NCBI GenBank assembly: GCA_041879425.1
Contig: CP090855.1
Coordinates: 1,550,001 to 1,614,000 of the forward strand
DNA length: 64,000 nucleotides
Direction: 5' to 3'
Source of the DNA: Vibrio pomeroyi
GTDB lineage: Bacteria > Pseudomonadota > Gammaproteobacteria > Enterobacterales > Vibrionaceae
Part shown: positions 17,491 through 26,248 of the stretch, one piece after another
Numbering within the stretch: position 1 is the first letter of the stretch
Layout of the letters: every line of letters starts with the position of its first letter
Position numbers and translations under genes: made by a program
The notes under the pieces: generated by a model
The model's input: only the letters and a program-made list of their open reading frames with translations
Told to the model about the DNA's origin: nothing
Database searches by the model: none

Positions 17491-18531
17491 ATGGAAATCA
17501 GTGTTAAAGGACTGTTAATCGCTAGCTCATTACTACTTCCTTCAATGGCTATGGCAAGCGACTGCTCTAGCCGTGGTGTGTTAGACGATCGATACTGTGA
17601 TGAAAACCAAGACTTGGTGGCAGATTCACCAAAGAATCCAGATGAGTGGAATGACCCAAGTACGCTTGTGTTCACCTACACACCAGTAGAGGACCCTGCG
17701 CTGTACAAAGATGCGTTTGCCGACTTCCAAGCTCACCTAAGTAAAATCACGGGCAAGCGAGTGATCTATTACACAGTGCACTCGAACTCTGCACAAGTAG
17801 AAGCGATGCGTTCTGGTCGTTTGCATGTTGCTGGTTTCTCTACGGGCCCAACTGGCTATGCGGTTAACCTAGCGGGTTACGTTCCAATTGCAGTAAAAGG
17901 CGATGAGTCTGGTTTCCAAGGCTACAATCTGATCACCATTGTGCGTAAAGACAGTGGCATCAACACCATGGCTGATCTGAAAGGCAAAAAGGTTGCACAT
18001 ACTTCTGCATCATCAAACTCTGGCAACCTAGCTCCTCGTGCGTTATTTCCAGCGAAAGGGTTAGTGCCAGATGAAGACTACAAAGTGCTTTACTCAGGTA
18101 AGCATGACCAATCGATTTTAGGTGTCTTCAATGGAGACTATGATGCAGCACCTGTGGCATCTGATGTGTACGACCGTATGGTGGCAGCAGGCCGTGTTGA
18201 TGATTCTGAGCTTAAGATTATCTACCGCAGTCCACGCTTCCCAACGTCTGCTTTTGGTTACGCTTACAACTTAAAACCAGAGCTAGTTGAGAAGATCAAC
18301 GAAGCTTTCTTCAGCTATCGCTTCACACCAGAGATGAGTGCATCATTCAAAGGTGCAGACCGTTTCTCGCCAATCAGCTACAAAGAAGAGTGGGACGTGA
18401 TTCGTGATATCGCCCACGCGACAGGCACGGCTTACACCAAAGCAGGTCTGAAAAAACTGGCTGAAAAAGACGCCGCTAAACGTGCAAAGAAAAAAGCCGC
18501 TGAGTTAGCGAAACAAGCAAACAACGGCTAA
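17491..18531 (+). CDS. phnD: Phosphonate-type ABC transporter substrate-binding protein
   Basis: A 346-residue periplasmic binding protein of the PhnD / PtxB family. The signal peptide is MEISVKGLLIASSLLLPSMAMA. The mature domain shows the family core: EAMRSGRLHVAGFSTGPTGY, then the anion-binding HTSASSNSGNLAPRALF segment (usual form STSG), then FNGDYDAAPVASDVYDRM. The last 30 residues are a Lys/Ala-rich helix absent in most homologues. TTG at 17485 is in frame, but AAGG seven bases before ATG 17491 favours the latter. It heads an operon with ATPase and two permeases. The ligand may be phosphate ester, phosphonate or phosphite; not determinable here. Confidence 0.87.
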   Translation: MEISVKGLLIASSLLLPSMAMASDCSSRGVLDDRYCDENQDLVADSPKNPDEWNDPSTLVFTYTPVEDPALYKDAFADFQAHLSKITGKRVIYYTVHSNSAQVEAMRSGRLHVAGFSTGPTGYAVNLAGYVPIAVKGDESGFQGYNLITIVRKDSGINTMADLKGKKVAHTSASSNSGNLAPRALFPAKGLVPDEDYKVLYSGKHDQSILGVFNGDYDAAPVASDVYDRMVAAGRVDDSELKIIYRSPRFPTSAFGYAYNLKPELVEKINEAFFSYRFTPEMSASFKGADRFSPISYKEEWDVIRDIAHATGTAYTKAGLKKLAEKDAAKRAKKKAAELAKQANNG

Positions 18532-18548
18532 CTCTTAGCTCCAAAGAA

Positions 18549-18631
18549 GACTTAGGCTTCATATAAAGCCTAGGTCTCCCAGAACACTTACTTCAATTAA
18601 ATATCTATGCCCTCGCGGGTAGGGCATAGAT
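18549..18631 (+). promoter_or_regulatory. Two intercistronic hairpins after the phnD-like gene
   Basis: The first stem is GACTTAGGCTT / AAGCCTAGGTC (18549-18576, one G-U). The second is a perfect 11-bp stem ATCTATGCCCT / AGGGCATAGAT (18603-18631). Neither has a T tract, so they should not fully terminate. They probably protect the upstream mRNA end and lower expression of the ATPase and permeases relative to the binding protein. Confidence 0.65.
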
Positions 18632-18661
18632 CATTCTAAAATTCGCACAAGGAAATGCAGT

Positions 18662-19432
18662 ATGGCCGTAGCAAGCTATGACGGAATAAAGATCAACAAC
18701 CTATTTCATGAATATGTGGCAGGCAAGCCAATCCTTAAAGGCATTAATATTGATATCGACGAACCAGGAATCATCGCGATTATAGGCCCGTCGGGTACCG
18801 GTAAAAGTACGCTTCTGCGTTGTATTAACCGCCTTAATGACCCAAGCCAAGGAGAGATCATTTTTGATGGTGCCGACCTGACTCAACTAAAAGGTCAAGC
18901 ACTTCGTAAACAGCGCCGTCATATCGGCATGGTATTTCAAGAGTACAACTTGGTAGAGCGTTTAACGGTTATCGAAAACGTGTTGAGTGGTCGCTTAGGC
19001 TACATGACCGCTTGGAACGCGTGGCGTCGTAACTATTCAGCGCAAGACTTAGCAAAAGCGTTTGAGTTACTGGAATTTGTTGGCCTACAAGACTTTGCAA
19101 ACCAACGTGCCGACAGCTTATCTGGCGGTCAAAGGCAGCGTGTTGGTATTGCTCGTGCAGTAATGCAAGACCCTTATATTCTTCTTGCTGATGAACCAAC
19201 CTCATCACTTGACCCGAAAACCGCGGTTGAGATCATGGAGTTGATGGAAACCTTTGCCGAACAGAAAAACATCCCAGTGTTGGTGAATATCCACGATGTG
19301 AACTTAGCCAAGCGTTATGCCAAACGCATCATCGGCATGTGTAATGGCAAGGTGCATTACGATGGCAGTCCTGAAGGCATTTCAGAGGAAGACCTGAAAA
19401 TTATCTATGGGGGTGAGTCATGGCTAGACTAA
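18662..19432 (+). CDS. phnC: Phosphonate-type ABC transporter ATPase
   Basis: A 256-residue ATP-binding subunit with Walker A GPSGTGKST (about 39-47), Q-loop VFQEYNLVERL, signature LSGGQRQRVGIARA, Walker B ILLADEPTSSLD and the H-loop NIHDVNLA. The GMVFQEYNLVERLTV region and the overall length are typical of PhnC. It energises import from the inner-membrane face. Its end overlaps the first permease start by 13 bp, implying translational coupling. Confidence 0.93.
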   Translation: MAVASYDGIKINNLFHEYVAGKPILKGINIDIDEPGIIAIIGPSGTGKSTLLRCINRLNDPSQGEIIFDGADLTQLKGQALRKQRRHIGMVFQEYNLVERLTVIENVLSGRLGYMTAWNAWRRNYSAQDLAKAFELLEFVGLQDFANQRADSLSGGQRQRVGIARAVMQDPYILLADEPTSSLDPKTAVEIMELMETFAEQKNIPVLVNIHDVNLAKRYAKRIIGMCNGKVHYDGSPEGISEEDLKIIYGGESWLD

Positions 19433-20244
19433 ACCCAAGCTCATCGCCAAGCGTTTCGTCAAACACATCGCCAGCGAACCATGAAAATCCATTCAAGGTG
19501 TCATGGACGAATCGTGCGATCATCGCTGGCATTATCGCTTACCTGTTCTATAGCTTTTCGACACTAGGGCTGACGTTTGATCGTTTGATCATCGGCTTCG
19601 GTGAAAGTGAGCGATTACTATCTCGAATGTTTCCGCCTGACTTTTCGCGTACCAGCTTGTTGTTAAGTGGTTTAGCAGAGAGCTTACAGATCGCGATCAT
19701 CTCGAGCTTCTTCGGCATCGTTATCTCGCTATTTTTAGGCTTGCTTGCCGCGAGAAACATGATGCCGTCAATCGTATCAACGCCTATACGTGGTTTTATT
19801 GCCTTGTGCCGTTCTTTCCACCCAGTGATTATCGCTATCTTGTTTGTTAAAGCAGTGGGCTTTGGTGCGCTGGCTGGGATTTTGACCTTGGTGTTTGCAT
19901 CGATTGGCTTTATCGCCAAGTTGTTTGCAGAAGCGATTGAAGAGATCTCTTTTAAACCGGTTGAAGCAATTAAAGCGACCGGCGCTAGCTTCATCAGTGT
20001 GATTTTGTATGCCGTTATGCCACAGGTTTTCACGCGCTTCATTGGTTTTGCAAGCTATCAGTTGGATTCCAATCTTCGCAACTCAACTATGGTTGGCATC
20101 GTAGGTGCGGGCGGCCTTGGCGGGACACTTTTCTCTGCCTTCCAACGTTTCGATTACGACTTCGTCGCCGCTATTTTGATCACCATTATCGCACTGATTC
20201 TTGTCGGTGAATTTCTTTCCAACATTGTTAGGAGAATCTTCTAA
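19420..20244 (+). CDS. phnE: Phosphonate-type ABC transporter permease 1
   Basis: A 274-residue inner-membrane permease. A polar Ser/Asn-rich N-terminus (1-25) is followed by six predicted membrane segments. The EAA loop that contacts the ATPase is EAIEEISFKPVEAIKATGAS at about 170-190. VGIVGAGGLGGTLF near the end is the PhnE signature. The stop overlaps the next start (TAATG). Confidence 0.9.
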   Translation: MARLNPSSSPSVSSNTSPANHENPFKVSWTNRAIIAGIIAYLFYSFSTLGLTFDRLIIGFGESERLLSRMFPPDFSRTSLLLSGLAESLQIAIISSFFGIVISLFLGLLAARNMMPSIVSTPIRGFIALCRSFHPVIIAILFVKAVGFGALAGILTLVFASIGFIAKLFAEAIEEISFKPVEAIKATGASFISVILYAVMPQVFTRFIGFASYQLDSNLRNSTMVGIVGAGGLGGTLFSAFQRFDYDFVAAILITIIALILVGEFLSNIVRRIF

Positions 20245-21047
20245 TGACAACAGCATCTATCGATAGAGAGTGGCAGCGCTTTACACCCAACGAACGTGTG
20301 GCTCGATTCGCCGTTTACCTCAGCCTAGTGTGTGCCATCGTGTGGTCTTGGCAGACAGTAGAAGTGATCCCTGAGTTCCTTTATGACGCGCCCGCTCAGT
20401 TTGCGGATATGTTCGAGCGAATGGTGCCAATGGACTATGGTTTCTACCCAGAATCGATCCATGCGGCGATGATAGAAACATTACACATCGCGACGTTGGG
20501 GACACTGTTTACTTTGGTATTTGCGATTCCTTTGGCGTTGTTGAACGCACCAAACATTACACCGAATAAAGCGTTGAACTGGATCGCTCAATTCTTCCTC
20601 GTGTCTTCACGGTCAGTGAACTCGCTGGTTTGGGCATTACTGTTTATCGCATTGTTTGGCCCCGGTGTTCTCGCAGGCATCATGGCAATTGCAATTCGCA
20701 GTATCGGCTTTGTAGGGAAGCTGTTAGCGGAAGCCATTGCCGAAGTGAACATGGGGCCTATTGAAGCTTTACGCGCAACGGGTGCTTCGTGGATGAGTAT
20801 CTTACTGAAAGGGTATTGGCCACAAGTGATGCCTGCGTTCTACTCAATAGTGTTATTCCGTTGGGACATCAACGTGCGTGAATCTGCGGTACTAGGTTTG
20901 GTAGGCGCTGGTGGTATTGGTGTTGTGCTAAATGATGCGCAAAACCTTTTTGAATGGCAAAAAGTTTCAATGGTATTAGTGAGTATCTTCGCCGTGGTTA
21001 TCGTTGCAGAAGCGGTGGTTATCCATATCCGTAACAAACTGATCTAA
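20244..21047 (+). CDS. phnE: Phosphonate-type ABC transporter permease 2
   Basis: A 267-residue paralogue of the preceding permease, with the same architecture: six membrane helices, EAA loop EAIAEVNMGPIEALRATGAS, and signature LGLVGAGGIGVVL. Two different PhnE subunits in one operon imply a heterodimeric channel, as known for several phosphonate and phosphite importers. It is the last gene of the unit, with a strong terminator 80 bp downstream. Confidence 0.9.
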   Translation: MTTASIDREWQRFTPNERVARFAVYLSLVCAIVWSWQTVEVIPEFLYDAPAQFADMFERMVPMDYGFYPESIHAAMIETLHIATLGTLFTLVFAIPLALLNAPNITPNKALNWIAQFFLVSSRSVNSLVWALLFIALFGPGVLAGIMAIAIRSIGFVGKLLAEAIAEVNMGPIEALRATGASWMSILLKGYWPQVMPAFYSIVLFRWDINVRESAVLGLVGAGGIGVVLNDAQNLFEWQKVSMVLVSIFAVVIVAEAVVIHIRNKLI

Positions 21048-21129
21048 TCGGTGTGTTGTGTTTACTATGTTTTTTATGGCATGTGTTTCGTGTGAAAGTT
21101 GAGAGCTTGTCTATCTAGCATTTTAAAGC

Positions 21130-21176
21130 TCAAACGACCCTAGGTAATTCGTTCTACCTAGCGGTCGTTTTTTTAT
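21130..21176 (+). terminator. Terminator of the first Phn-type operon
   Basis: A long stem AAACGACC...CTAGGTA / TACCTAG...GGTCGTTT is followed by seven T. Confidence 0.92.
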
Positions 21177-21220
21177 GCGGTGTGTTCTGTATTTAACTGT
21201 ATTCAACGGAAAGCTAGCGC

Positions 21221-21376
21221 TTAGAAAATACAGTGTTTCGCAAAATCACCCGCTTCATTCGCCGTCCAGTCACCCTTAGGCTTTTCTTTCATATCCGCAC
21301 ACCAAGCTTCACTACCAACCTCAGTACAAGCCATTAATTGAGTGGCTAGGAAAAGGATCAACGCGACTTTCTTCAT
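21221..21376 (-). CDS. DUF3012 small lipoprotein
   Basis: A 51-residue protein with a lipoprotein signal peptide (MKKVALILFLATQLMAC, lipobox Leu-Met-Ala-Cys). The mature part is only about 35 residues and contains the DUF3012 pattern VGSEAWCADMKEKPKGDWTA followed by EAGDFAKHC. The two cysteines in the mature part could form a disulphide. The frame extends to 21430, but GGAA eight bases before the ATG at 21376 and the signal peptide fix this start. Function unknown; envelope-anchored. Confidence 0.82.
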   Translation of the reverse strand: MKKVALILFLATQLMACTEVGSEAWCADMKEKPKGDWTANEAGDFAKHCIF

Positions 21377-21534
21377 AACAAATATTCCGTTTTGGTCTAG
21401 ATTTATGCTTATCACTGTATCAAATACCATTGATGATTGTTATAGCAACCAGAGGCTTAAGAGATTTAAGACGATATGGATTTGAGCTGAAATAGCGATT
21501 TGGTCACGAGAGGGGATGATTGAGTCCCAAGATC

Positions 21535-21563
21535 GAAAAAGCCAGCAACGTGTGCTGGCTTTG
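21535..21563 (-). terminator. Terminator of the ribosome hibernation gene
   Basis: A perfect stem AAAGCCAGCA / TGCTGGCTTT with five-base loop. On the minus strand it ends in a T run. Confidence 0.88.
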
Positions 21564-21613
21564 CAATTCTTTATAAGCTTCTATTCGTTAGTAAGCTCGA
21601 GCTACTTGAGGAA

Positions 21614-21970
21614 TTATACCAGTTTCATCTCTTGGATGATGTCCGAAGCAATCTCTGGCTTGGTACTTGTTGGTTTCTCGTGTAGGTCTGCTTTTAATTG
21701 TCCCTTACGGTTACTTAGGCCTGCTTCTAGCTTCTTAATCGCTGATGCGATAGCCGGATACATAACGTCATCTGTAGCTTTTGCGTTTACACGTACACCT
21801 TCGTAGTTGGTGAACACTTCAACCTGATGTTGACCATGTTCTTTTGTAATGATGATGTCGCAGCTAATCAGTGATGGAAAATGGTTAGATATCTTTTCGA
21901 ATTTACCTTCGATGTCTTTACGTGAGTCGTCGTTAATTGATACGTGATGTGTTTGAACGTTTATTTTCAT
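21614..21970 (-). CDS. hpf: Ribosome hibernation factor, short HPF/RaiA family
   Basis: A 118-residue protein with the beta-alpha-beta-beta-beta-alpha HPF fold (MKINVQTHHVSINDDSRKDI, then IEGKFEKISNHFPSLISCDI, then DDVMYPAIASAIKKLEAGL). It binds the 30S decoding region and stores or inactivates ribosomes in stationary phase. There is no long C-terminal dimerisation domain, so it is a short HPF/RaiA form. The 20-residue tail after the second helix is longer than in E. coli HPF (95 residues) and nearer RaiA (113), so the choice between the two names is uncertain. Confidence 0.87.
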   Translation of the reverse strand: MKINVQTHHVSINDDSRKDIEGKFEKISNHFPSLISCDIIITKEHGQHQVEVFTNYEGVRVNAKATDDVMYPAIASAIKKLEAGLSNRKGQLKADLHEKPTSTKPEIASDIIQEMKLV

Positions 21971-22476
21971 AAATCATACCTTTCCAATGACTGTGTCATT
22001 TAAACGTAGCAAACATCGGATAGATTAACCAATAGAGAAAGTACACATGTGTGATTGACTTCAGTGTTATCAAATAATCTCTCCTTCCTCCCTTGAAAGT
22101 CCGAATAACTGATCGCATATTATGTTTCGTGTTTTAAAGACATGTTCAAAAATACCCCATCCTTGATAATTTGCTCTAACTCAGAGCCCAATCCCAGTGA
22201 ATCTCTCTTTATCAGTTTTATAATTCCGAACTTGTCACTTAGTGAATATCTTTGGTTTTGATAAAAAGCTGTGCTCAAGTTGTGAATTTATAGACACTCA
22301 ATTGCCCACTCCATATTGAAGTTTGTCTCCAAACTCAGATAGATCCGAGTAACACACTAACTACTGATGATTTCGTCACTCAATATCACAATTAGCAATA
22401 TAAGCCGCTGCAGTTTATTGAGGTATTTGTTAGTACGGGATACCATAACAACTTCGTTAAACTTGGATCCGTTACC
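21971..22476. other. Spacer, 506 bp, no gene found
   Basis: AT-rich sequence between the divergent hibernation-factor and exported-protein genes. It must hold both promoters. I see no convincing reading frame, repeat or RNA structure in it. Confidence 0.5.
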
Positions 22477-23061
22477 ATGAAAATGCCTGTTAAATTGGCT
22501 GCCATCGCAGCTTCACTTTCTTTCGCTTTTAATGCTTTTGCTGCGCCTGTTGAGTTCCAGAAAATTCCAGAGATCATGCAGCAATTTGAAACTGCAGAAC
22601 TTTACGTTAAGAAGTCGGTGACGTTAGGCCGTTTGCCTGCTGAATCTGAAATTGGCGTTGATTTTCCTACCTACGTTTCAGATGGAAAGGGTGGTTATAG
22701 CTTAGAAACCAATAATGTAATGTCAGACGATGTGGTTATTGCAAGCATGCCGAAAGCGATTGTTGATGATGTTTTCAACCAATGGTTGGTGCCAAAAGAG
22801 ACGTGGATCAGCAGCTATGGTTCACTGCCAACATCGACCACAGAATTTAAGCCGTTTAAGCGCATTAAAACCATCAAAGCGATTAAGATCGATGCTGAGA
22901 TGTTAGAGCTGATGGGTAGTGAAGATGGCAAAACTGCGGTGATTAAAGTGAGCTGGGATGAAAAGGGAATGAAGGTTTATAAGGACGGTTACTTAGCGGA
23001 TTATGAGTACGGGATTGCCCCTCATGAAATGCAAGAGAACTACGAGCTAGCAACTAAATAA
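22477..23061 (+). CDS. Exported protein of unknown function
   Basis: A 194-residue protein with a Sec signal peptide (MKMPVKLAAIAASLSFAFNAFA). The mature part is about 170 residues, acidic and basic mixed, without cysteines or membrane segments. It contains GVDFPTYVSDGKGGYSLETN and a C-terminal VSWDEKGMKVYKDGYLADYE strand-rich part. I do not recognise the family. It is expected in the periplasm. It stands alone, with its own terminator 30 bp after the stop. Confidence 0.75.
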   Translation: MKMPVKLAAIAASLSFAFNAFAAPVEFQKIPEIMQQFETAELYVKKSVTLGRLPAESEIGVDFPTYVSDGKGGYSLETNNVMSDDVVIASMPKAIVDDVFNQWLVPKETWISSYGSLPTSTTEFKPFKRIKTIKAIKIDAEMLELMGSEDGKTAVIKVSWDEKGMKVYKDGYLADYEYGIAPHEMQENYELATK

Positions 23062-23091
23062 CAGATTAGATCTGTCTCTCGATATATTTAT

Positions 23092-23123
23092 AAAAGCGCG
23101 CTGTTTTACAGGGCGCTTTTTTA
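23092..23123 (+). terminator. Terminator of the exported-protein gene
   Basis: AAAGCGCGCTG-TTTTA-CAGGGCGCTTT followed by six T. Confidence 0.88.
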
Positions 23124-23136
23124 TGGCTCAACAAAA

Positions 23137-23187
23137 TGTGACAAAAATCACGCTTTCCTGACATTTTACCGCCTGTTGTGCTAGTAT
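23137..23187 (+). promoter_or_regulatory. Candidate CRP site and sigma70 promoter for the yfcC-like gene
   Basis: TGTGA-CAAAAA-TCACG (23137-23152) matches nine of ten consensus CRP positions. CTGACA (23158) and TAGTAT (23182) with an 18-bp spacer form a plausible promoter. The CRP centre would be near -50, not at the usual -41.5 or -61.5, so the pairing is uncertain. Confidence 0.5.
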
Positions 23188-23487
23188 GCGCCGCTTGTCT
23201 TTGTAATTGATAAAAAACGCATTACCCAAACAGTCTTTTTCTGTTTATCTGCTTGTAATGACCTCATTCAGTTTGGCCTGACTTGGCTGAACATCTGCAT
23301 TTTGCTCGGACGCAAAGAGAGTAGTTCTCGCTACTTCACTATGTACATTTGAGAGCACCATCTATCAAAGGCCTTTTAGAAACAGCCTAGTTAGCGCGAA
23401 CTTAGTTCAGCGTGAAGGGTTTCGTTTTCCCAAAAATCCCCCTTGGCGGCCAAGTACTTCTTGGTTGCTGACAAGTAAGGAGTCTAT
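23188..23487 (+). other. Long 5' leader of the yfcC-like gene
   Basis: About 290 nt lie between the likely start site and the ATG, without an obvious reading frame. Short inverted repeats (AAACAG/CTGTTT near 23228, GAAC-TTA-GTTC near 23398) suggest RNA structure. AAGGAG precedes the ATG. Confidence 0.4.
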
Positions 23488-24918
23488 ATGACGTCTACGG
23501 TATCTACGTCCGTACCTACATCTCCAGCTGGTAATACAGCTTCGACAGAGAAAGAAGTAAACCACCCGTTTCTTTCTTTGGTCATCATGGTAATTGTTGC
23601 AGCAATCGCAACCTACTTTATCCCTGCTGGTGAATTTGAACGAGTGGTCATGAATGGTCGCACGGTTATCGACCCAGACAGCTACACACTATTAGCGAGC
23701 AATCCAACAACATTAGCCTCTTTTTTCGAATCATTTTTTAAAGGCTTCAAATCCGCTTCTGGCGTGATGGGTGTTGTGGTATTTGTTGGTGGTGCTTTCG
23801 GTATTATCAAACACATGGGTTTGCTAGACGCATCGGTTGTTGCGCTCACCACTAAGCTTAAGAAACAAGGCTTGTACGTGATTGCACCTGTGATCATGAC
23901 AGCGATCTTCTTCAACGTAACCTTCACGGGGATGCGTGAGCTTGATGTCATTTTCATCTCGCTGATGATCCCTATCTGTATCAAGCTTGGCTATGATGCG
24001 ATCACGGCTCTTGGTGTAGTCCTACTCGCGAGTTGCGCAGGTTTCGCGGCCGCGTTGGCAAACCCATTCTTCACGGGTATTGCACACACTATTGCTGAAC
24101 TGCCTATGTATTCGGGCATGTGGTACCGCTTTATTGTCGGCATGTTCATGCTATTGACGGGTGCTTGGTATGTGTTGAGTTACGCACGCAAAGTAAAGCA
24201 AGACCCAACCAAAGGCTTGTTACACGGCACGGGGTACCACTATGAATCAAATGTTGAAGCGAAAACACTGACCACGCGTGAAAAGTTCGCGGGTATCGCA
24301 TTCTTAGGCGTGTTTGCCTACATGATCTTCGGTACCCTGACTATGGGCTTTGGCTTTACTGAGATTGCGGGTGCGTTTGTGGCGATGGCGATCATTCCGG
24401 GCTTGGTAGCGGGTTTGTCTCCTAACAAGATTTGTGAATACTGGACCAAAGGTGTCAGCGATGTATTGGTTGCTGTATTAATCATCTTCTTCGCACGCTC
24501 AGTGTTGACCATTATGGAAGACGCGAAGATTGTCGACTCGATCATCTACTATCTTGCGCAGATCATTTCAGGAAGTTCTAAGCTTGTTGCTGCGGCGGGT
24601 ATCTACTTCTCGCAAGCTGCAATTAACCTGTTTATTCCGTCGGGCAGTGGTCAAGCGGTTATCACCATGCCAATCATCATTCCATTGGCGGACATTGGTG
24701 AAGTAACTCGTCAAGTTGCCGCGTTGGCTTCTCAATTGGGTGACGGTATCTCTAACTACATTTACCCAACCAATGGTGGCTTGCTGGCTGTACTAGCGAT
24801 TGCAAAAGTGCCTTACACCAAGTGGGTTCGCTTCTTCTTACCGTTATTCTTGTTCTGGTCAGTGGGTGCGTTGGTTTCGGTTGTGATTGCTCAAATGATT
24901 GAGTTAGGTCCCTTTTAA
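23488..24918 (+). CDS. YfcC-family (DcuC/ArcD-like) membrane carrier
   Basis: A 476-residue integral membrane protein with about 12 hydrophobic segments, after a Ser/Thr-rich cytosolic start. Family marks are YFIPAGEFER near the first helix, the MGVVVFVGGAFGIIKHMG segment, and re-entrant-like NLFIPSGSGQAVITMPI and SNYIYPTNGGLLAVLAIA motifs. The ion-transporter superfamily includes C4-dicarboxylate, arginine/ornithine and other amino-acid carriers. YfcC itself lacks an agreed substrate. It is monocistronic with a long leader and a possible CRP site, consistent with carbon-source control. Confidence 0.87.
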   Translation: MTSTVSTSVPTSPAGNTASTEKEVNHPFLSLVIMVIVAAIATYFIPAGEFERVVMNGRTVIDPDSYTLLASNPTTLASFFESFFKGFKSASGVMGVVVFVGGAFGIIKHMGLLDASVVALTTKLKKQGLYVIAPVIMTAIFFNVTFTGMRELDVIFISLMIPICIKLGYDAITALGVVLLASCAGFAAALANPFFTGIAHTIAELPMYSGMWYRFIVGMFMLLTGAWYVLSYARKVKQDPTKGLLHGTGYHYESNVEAKTLTTREKFAGIAFLGVFAYMIFGTLTMGFGFTEIAGAFVAMAIIPGLVAGLSPNKICEYWTKGVSDVLVAVLIIFFARSVLTIMEDAKIVDSIIYYLAQIISGSSKLVAAAGIYFSQAAINLFIPSGSGQAVITMPIIIPLADIGEVTRQVAALASQLGDGISNYIYPTNGGLLAVLAIAKVPYTKWVRFFLPLFLFWSVGALVSVVIAQMIELGPF

Positions 24919-24966
24919 AGAGTTCGCTCTGATAAAATAAGCTTGGCTTGAGAGCATCTAACCAAA

Positions 24967-24994
24967 TAAAAAGGCAGCGAATTCGCTGCCTTTG
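24967..24994. terminator. Bidirectional terminator between the carrier gene and glgC
   Basis: AAAGGCAGCG-AATT-CGCTGCCTTT with an A run upstream and T-rich sequence downstream. Confidence 0.9.
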
Positions 24995-25027
24995 TCGTTT
25001 TAGAGAGAAGCTATTTCAAGTGAAGCA

Positions 25028-26248
25028 TCACTCTTCAAACTGATAAGAAGAGGGCACCACTATTACGCCTTGTTTTGATATGTGGAAGCGCTTGGCATCC
25101 GCAAGACTATCTATGCCAATTTGAGTCCCGTCTGGCACTTTAACGTTCTTATCTATGATGCAGTTTTGAATGTGGCAGTTTCGCCCGATCTCCACGTCTT
25201 CAAACAGAATACTATCAATCACAATCGCGGCATTGCTGACTTTCACCTTAGGGAAGAAGATAGAGTTTTGCGCTGAACCACCTTCAATCACTACGCCATT
25301 CGCGATCATCGAGTTGATAAAGATCCCTTGGTTACCTTCGACCGAAGCAATGGTTCGTGCGGGCGGCAGTTGCGGCTCATAGGTACGAATTGCCCAATCT
25401 GGTTGGTACAAATCGATAGGTGAGGCCGGTTTCAACAGGTCCATATTCGATTGGTAATAAGAGTCGATCGTACCCACATCTCTCCAGTAAGCGTCTTGAG
25501 TTACGCGTCCTTCTTCGTCACCAAACTTATATGCGTAAACACTGTTATTGCCGACCAACTTCGGAATGATGTCCTTACCGAAATCGTGGCTTGATTCTGG
25601 ATCTTCTGCGTCTGCTAATAATGCCTGTGTCAGTACTTCCTTATCAAAGATGTAAATCCCCATTGAAGCCATGCTTCGGGTCGGTCTACCGGGTACGCAC
25701 GCGGGGTAACGTGGCTTCTCGGTAAAGTTATTGATTTGTAGAGATTCGTCTATCTCCATCACACCAAACTCTTTGGCCTCATCAATCGACACTTCCATAC
25801 AGGCGACCGTCAAGTCAGCTTCATTCTGCTTATGTTGCTTGAGCATTGGGGCGTAATCCATGCGATAGATGTGGTCGCCGGATAAGACCACTACATGTTT
25901 GGCTTCACTACGCGACAGCAAATATAAGTTTTGATAAATCGCATCGGCCGTACCGCTATACCAGCTGTCACCTGTGCGCATTTGCGGGGGAACATTGGTG
26001 ATGTATTCGCCGAGCTCGGGGTTAAGCACCGACCAACCATCACGTAAGTGTTTTTGCAAAGAGTGAGACTTGTACTGAGTCAGTACCAGAATTTGGCGAA
26101 GCCCTGAGTGCAGGCAGTTCGCGAGTGTGAAATCGATGATTCGATATTTGCCACCAAAGGGTACCGCAGGTTTTGCGCGGTTATCGGTGAGGGGAGAAAG
26201 CCGAGAGCCAACACCGCCGGCCAGAACGATTGTTAGAGTGTCTTGCAT
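25028..26248 (-). CDS. glgC: Glucose-1-phosphate adenylyltransferase
   Basis: A 406-residue enzyme making ADP-glucose for glycogen synthesis. The pyrophosphorylase loop is VLAGGVGSRLSPLTDNRAKPAVPFGG-like (about 10-35). The substrate-binding WYSGTADAIYQN and LSGDHIYRMDY segments and the catalytic-loop FTEKPRYP follow. The C-terminal left-handed beta helix ends in VPSSYQFEE. The length agrees with short GlgC types, one of two commonly found in Vibrio. The frame continues 30 codons upstream, but GAGG eight bases before the ATG at 26248 defines the start. It stands alone, away from other glycogen genes. Confidence 0.93.
   Translation of the reverse strand: MQDTLTIVLAGGVGSRLSPLTDNRAKPAVPFGGKYRIIDFTLANCLHSGLRQILVLTQYKSHSLQKHLRDGWSVLNPELGEYITNVPPQMRTGDSWYSGTADAIYQNLYLLSRSEAKHVVVLSGDHIYRMDYAPMLKQHKQNEADLTVACMEVSIDEAKEFGVMEIDESLQINNFTEKPRYPACVPGRPTRSMASMGIYIFDKEVLTQALLADAEDPESSHDFGKDIIPKLVGNNSVYAYKFGDEEGRVTQDAYWRDVGTIDSYYQSNMDLLKPASPIDLYQPDWAIRTYEPQLPPARTIASVEGNQGIFINSMIANGVVIEGGSAQNSIFFPKVKVSNAAIVIDSILFEDVEIGRNCHIQNCIIDKNVKVPDGTQIGIDSLADAKRFHISKQGVIVVPSSYQFEE

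Noticed and set aside
19548..20042. Long antisense frame (164 codons) inside the first permease gene
   Set aside because: Mirror of codon bias in a membrane-protein gene; no ribosome site and no homology visible.
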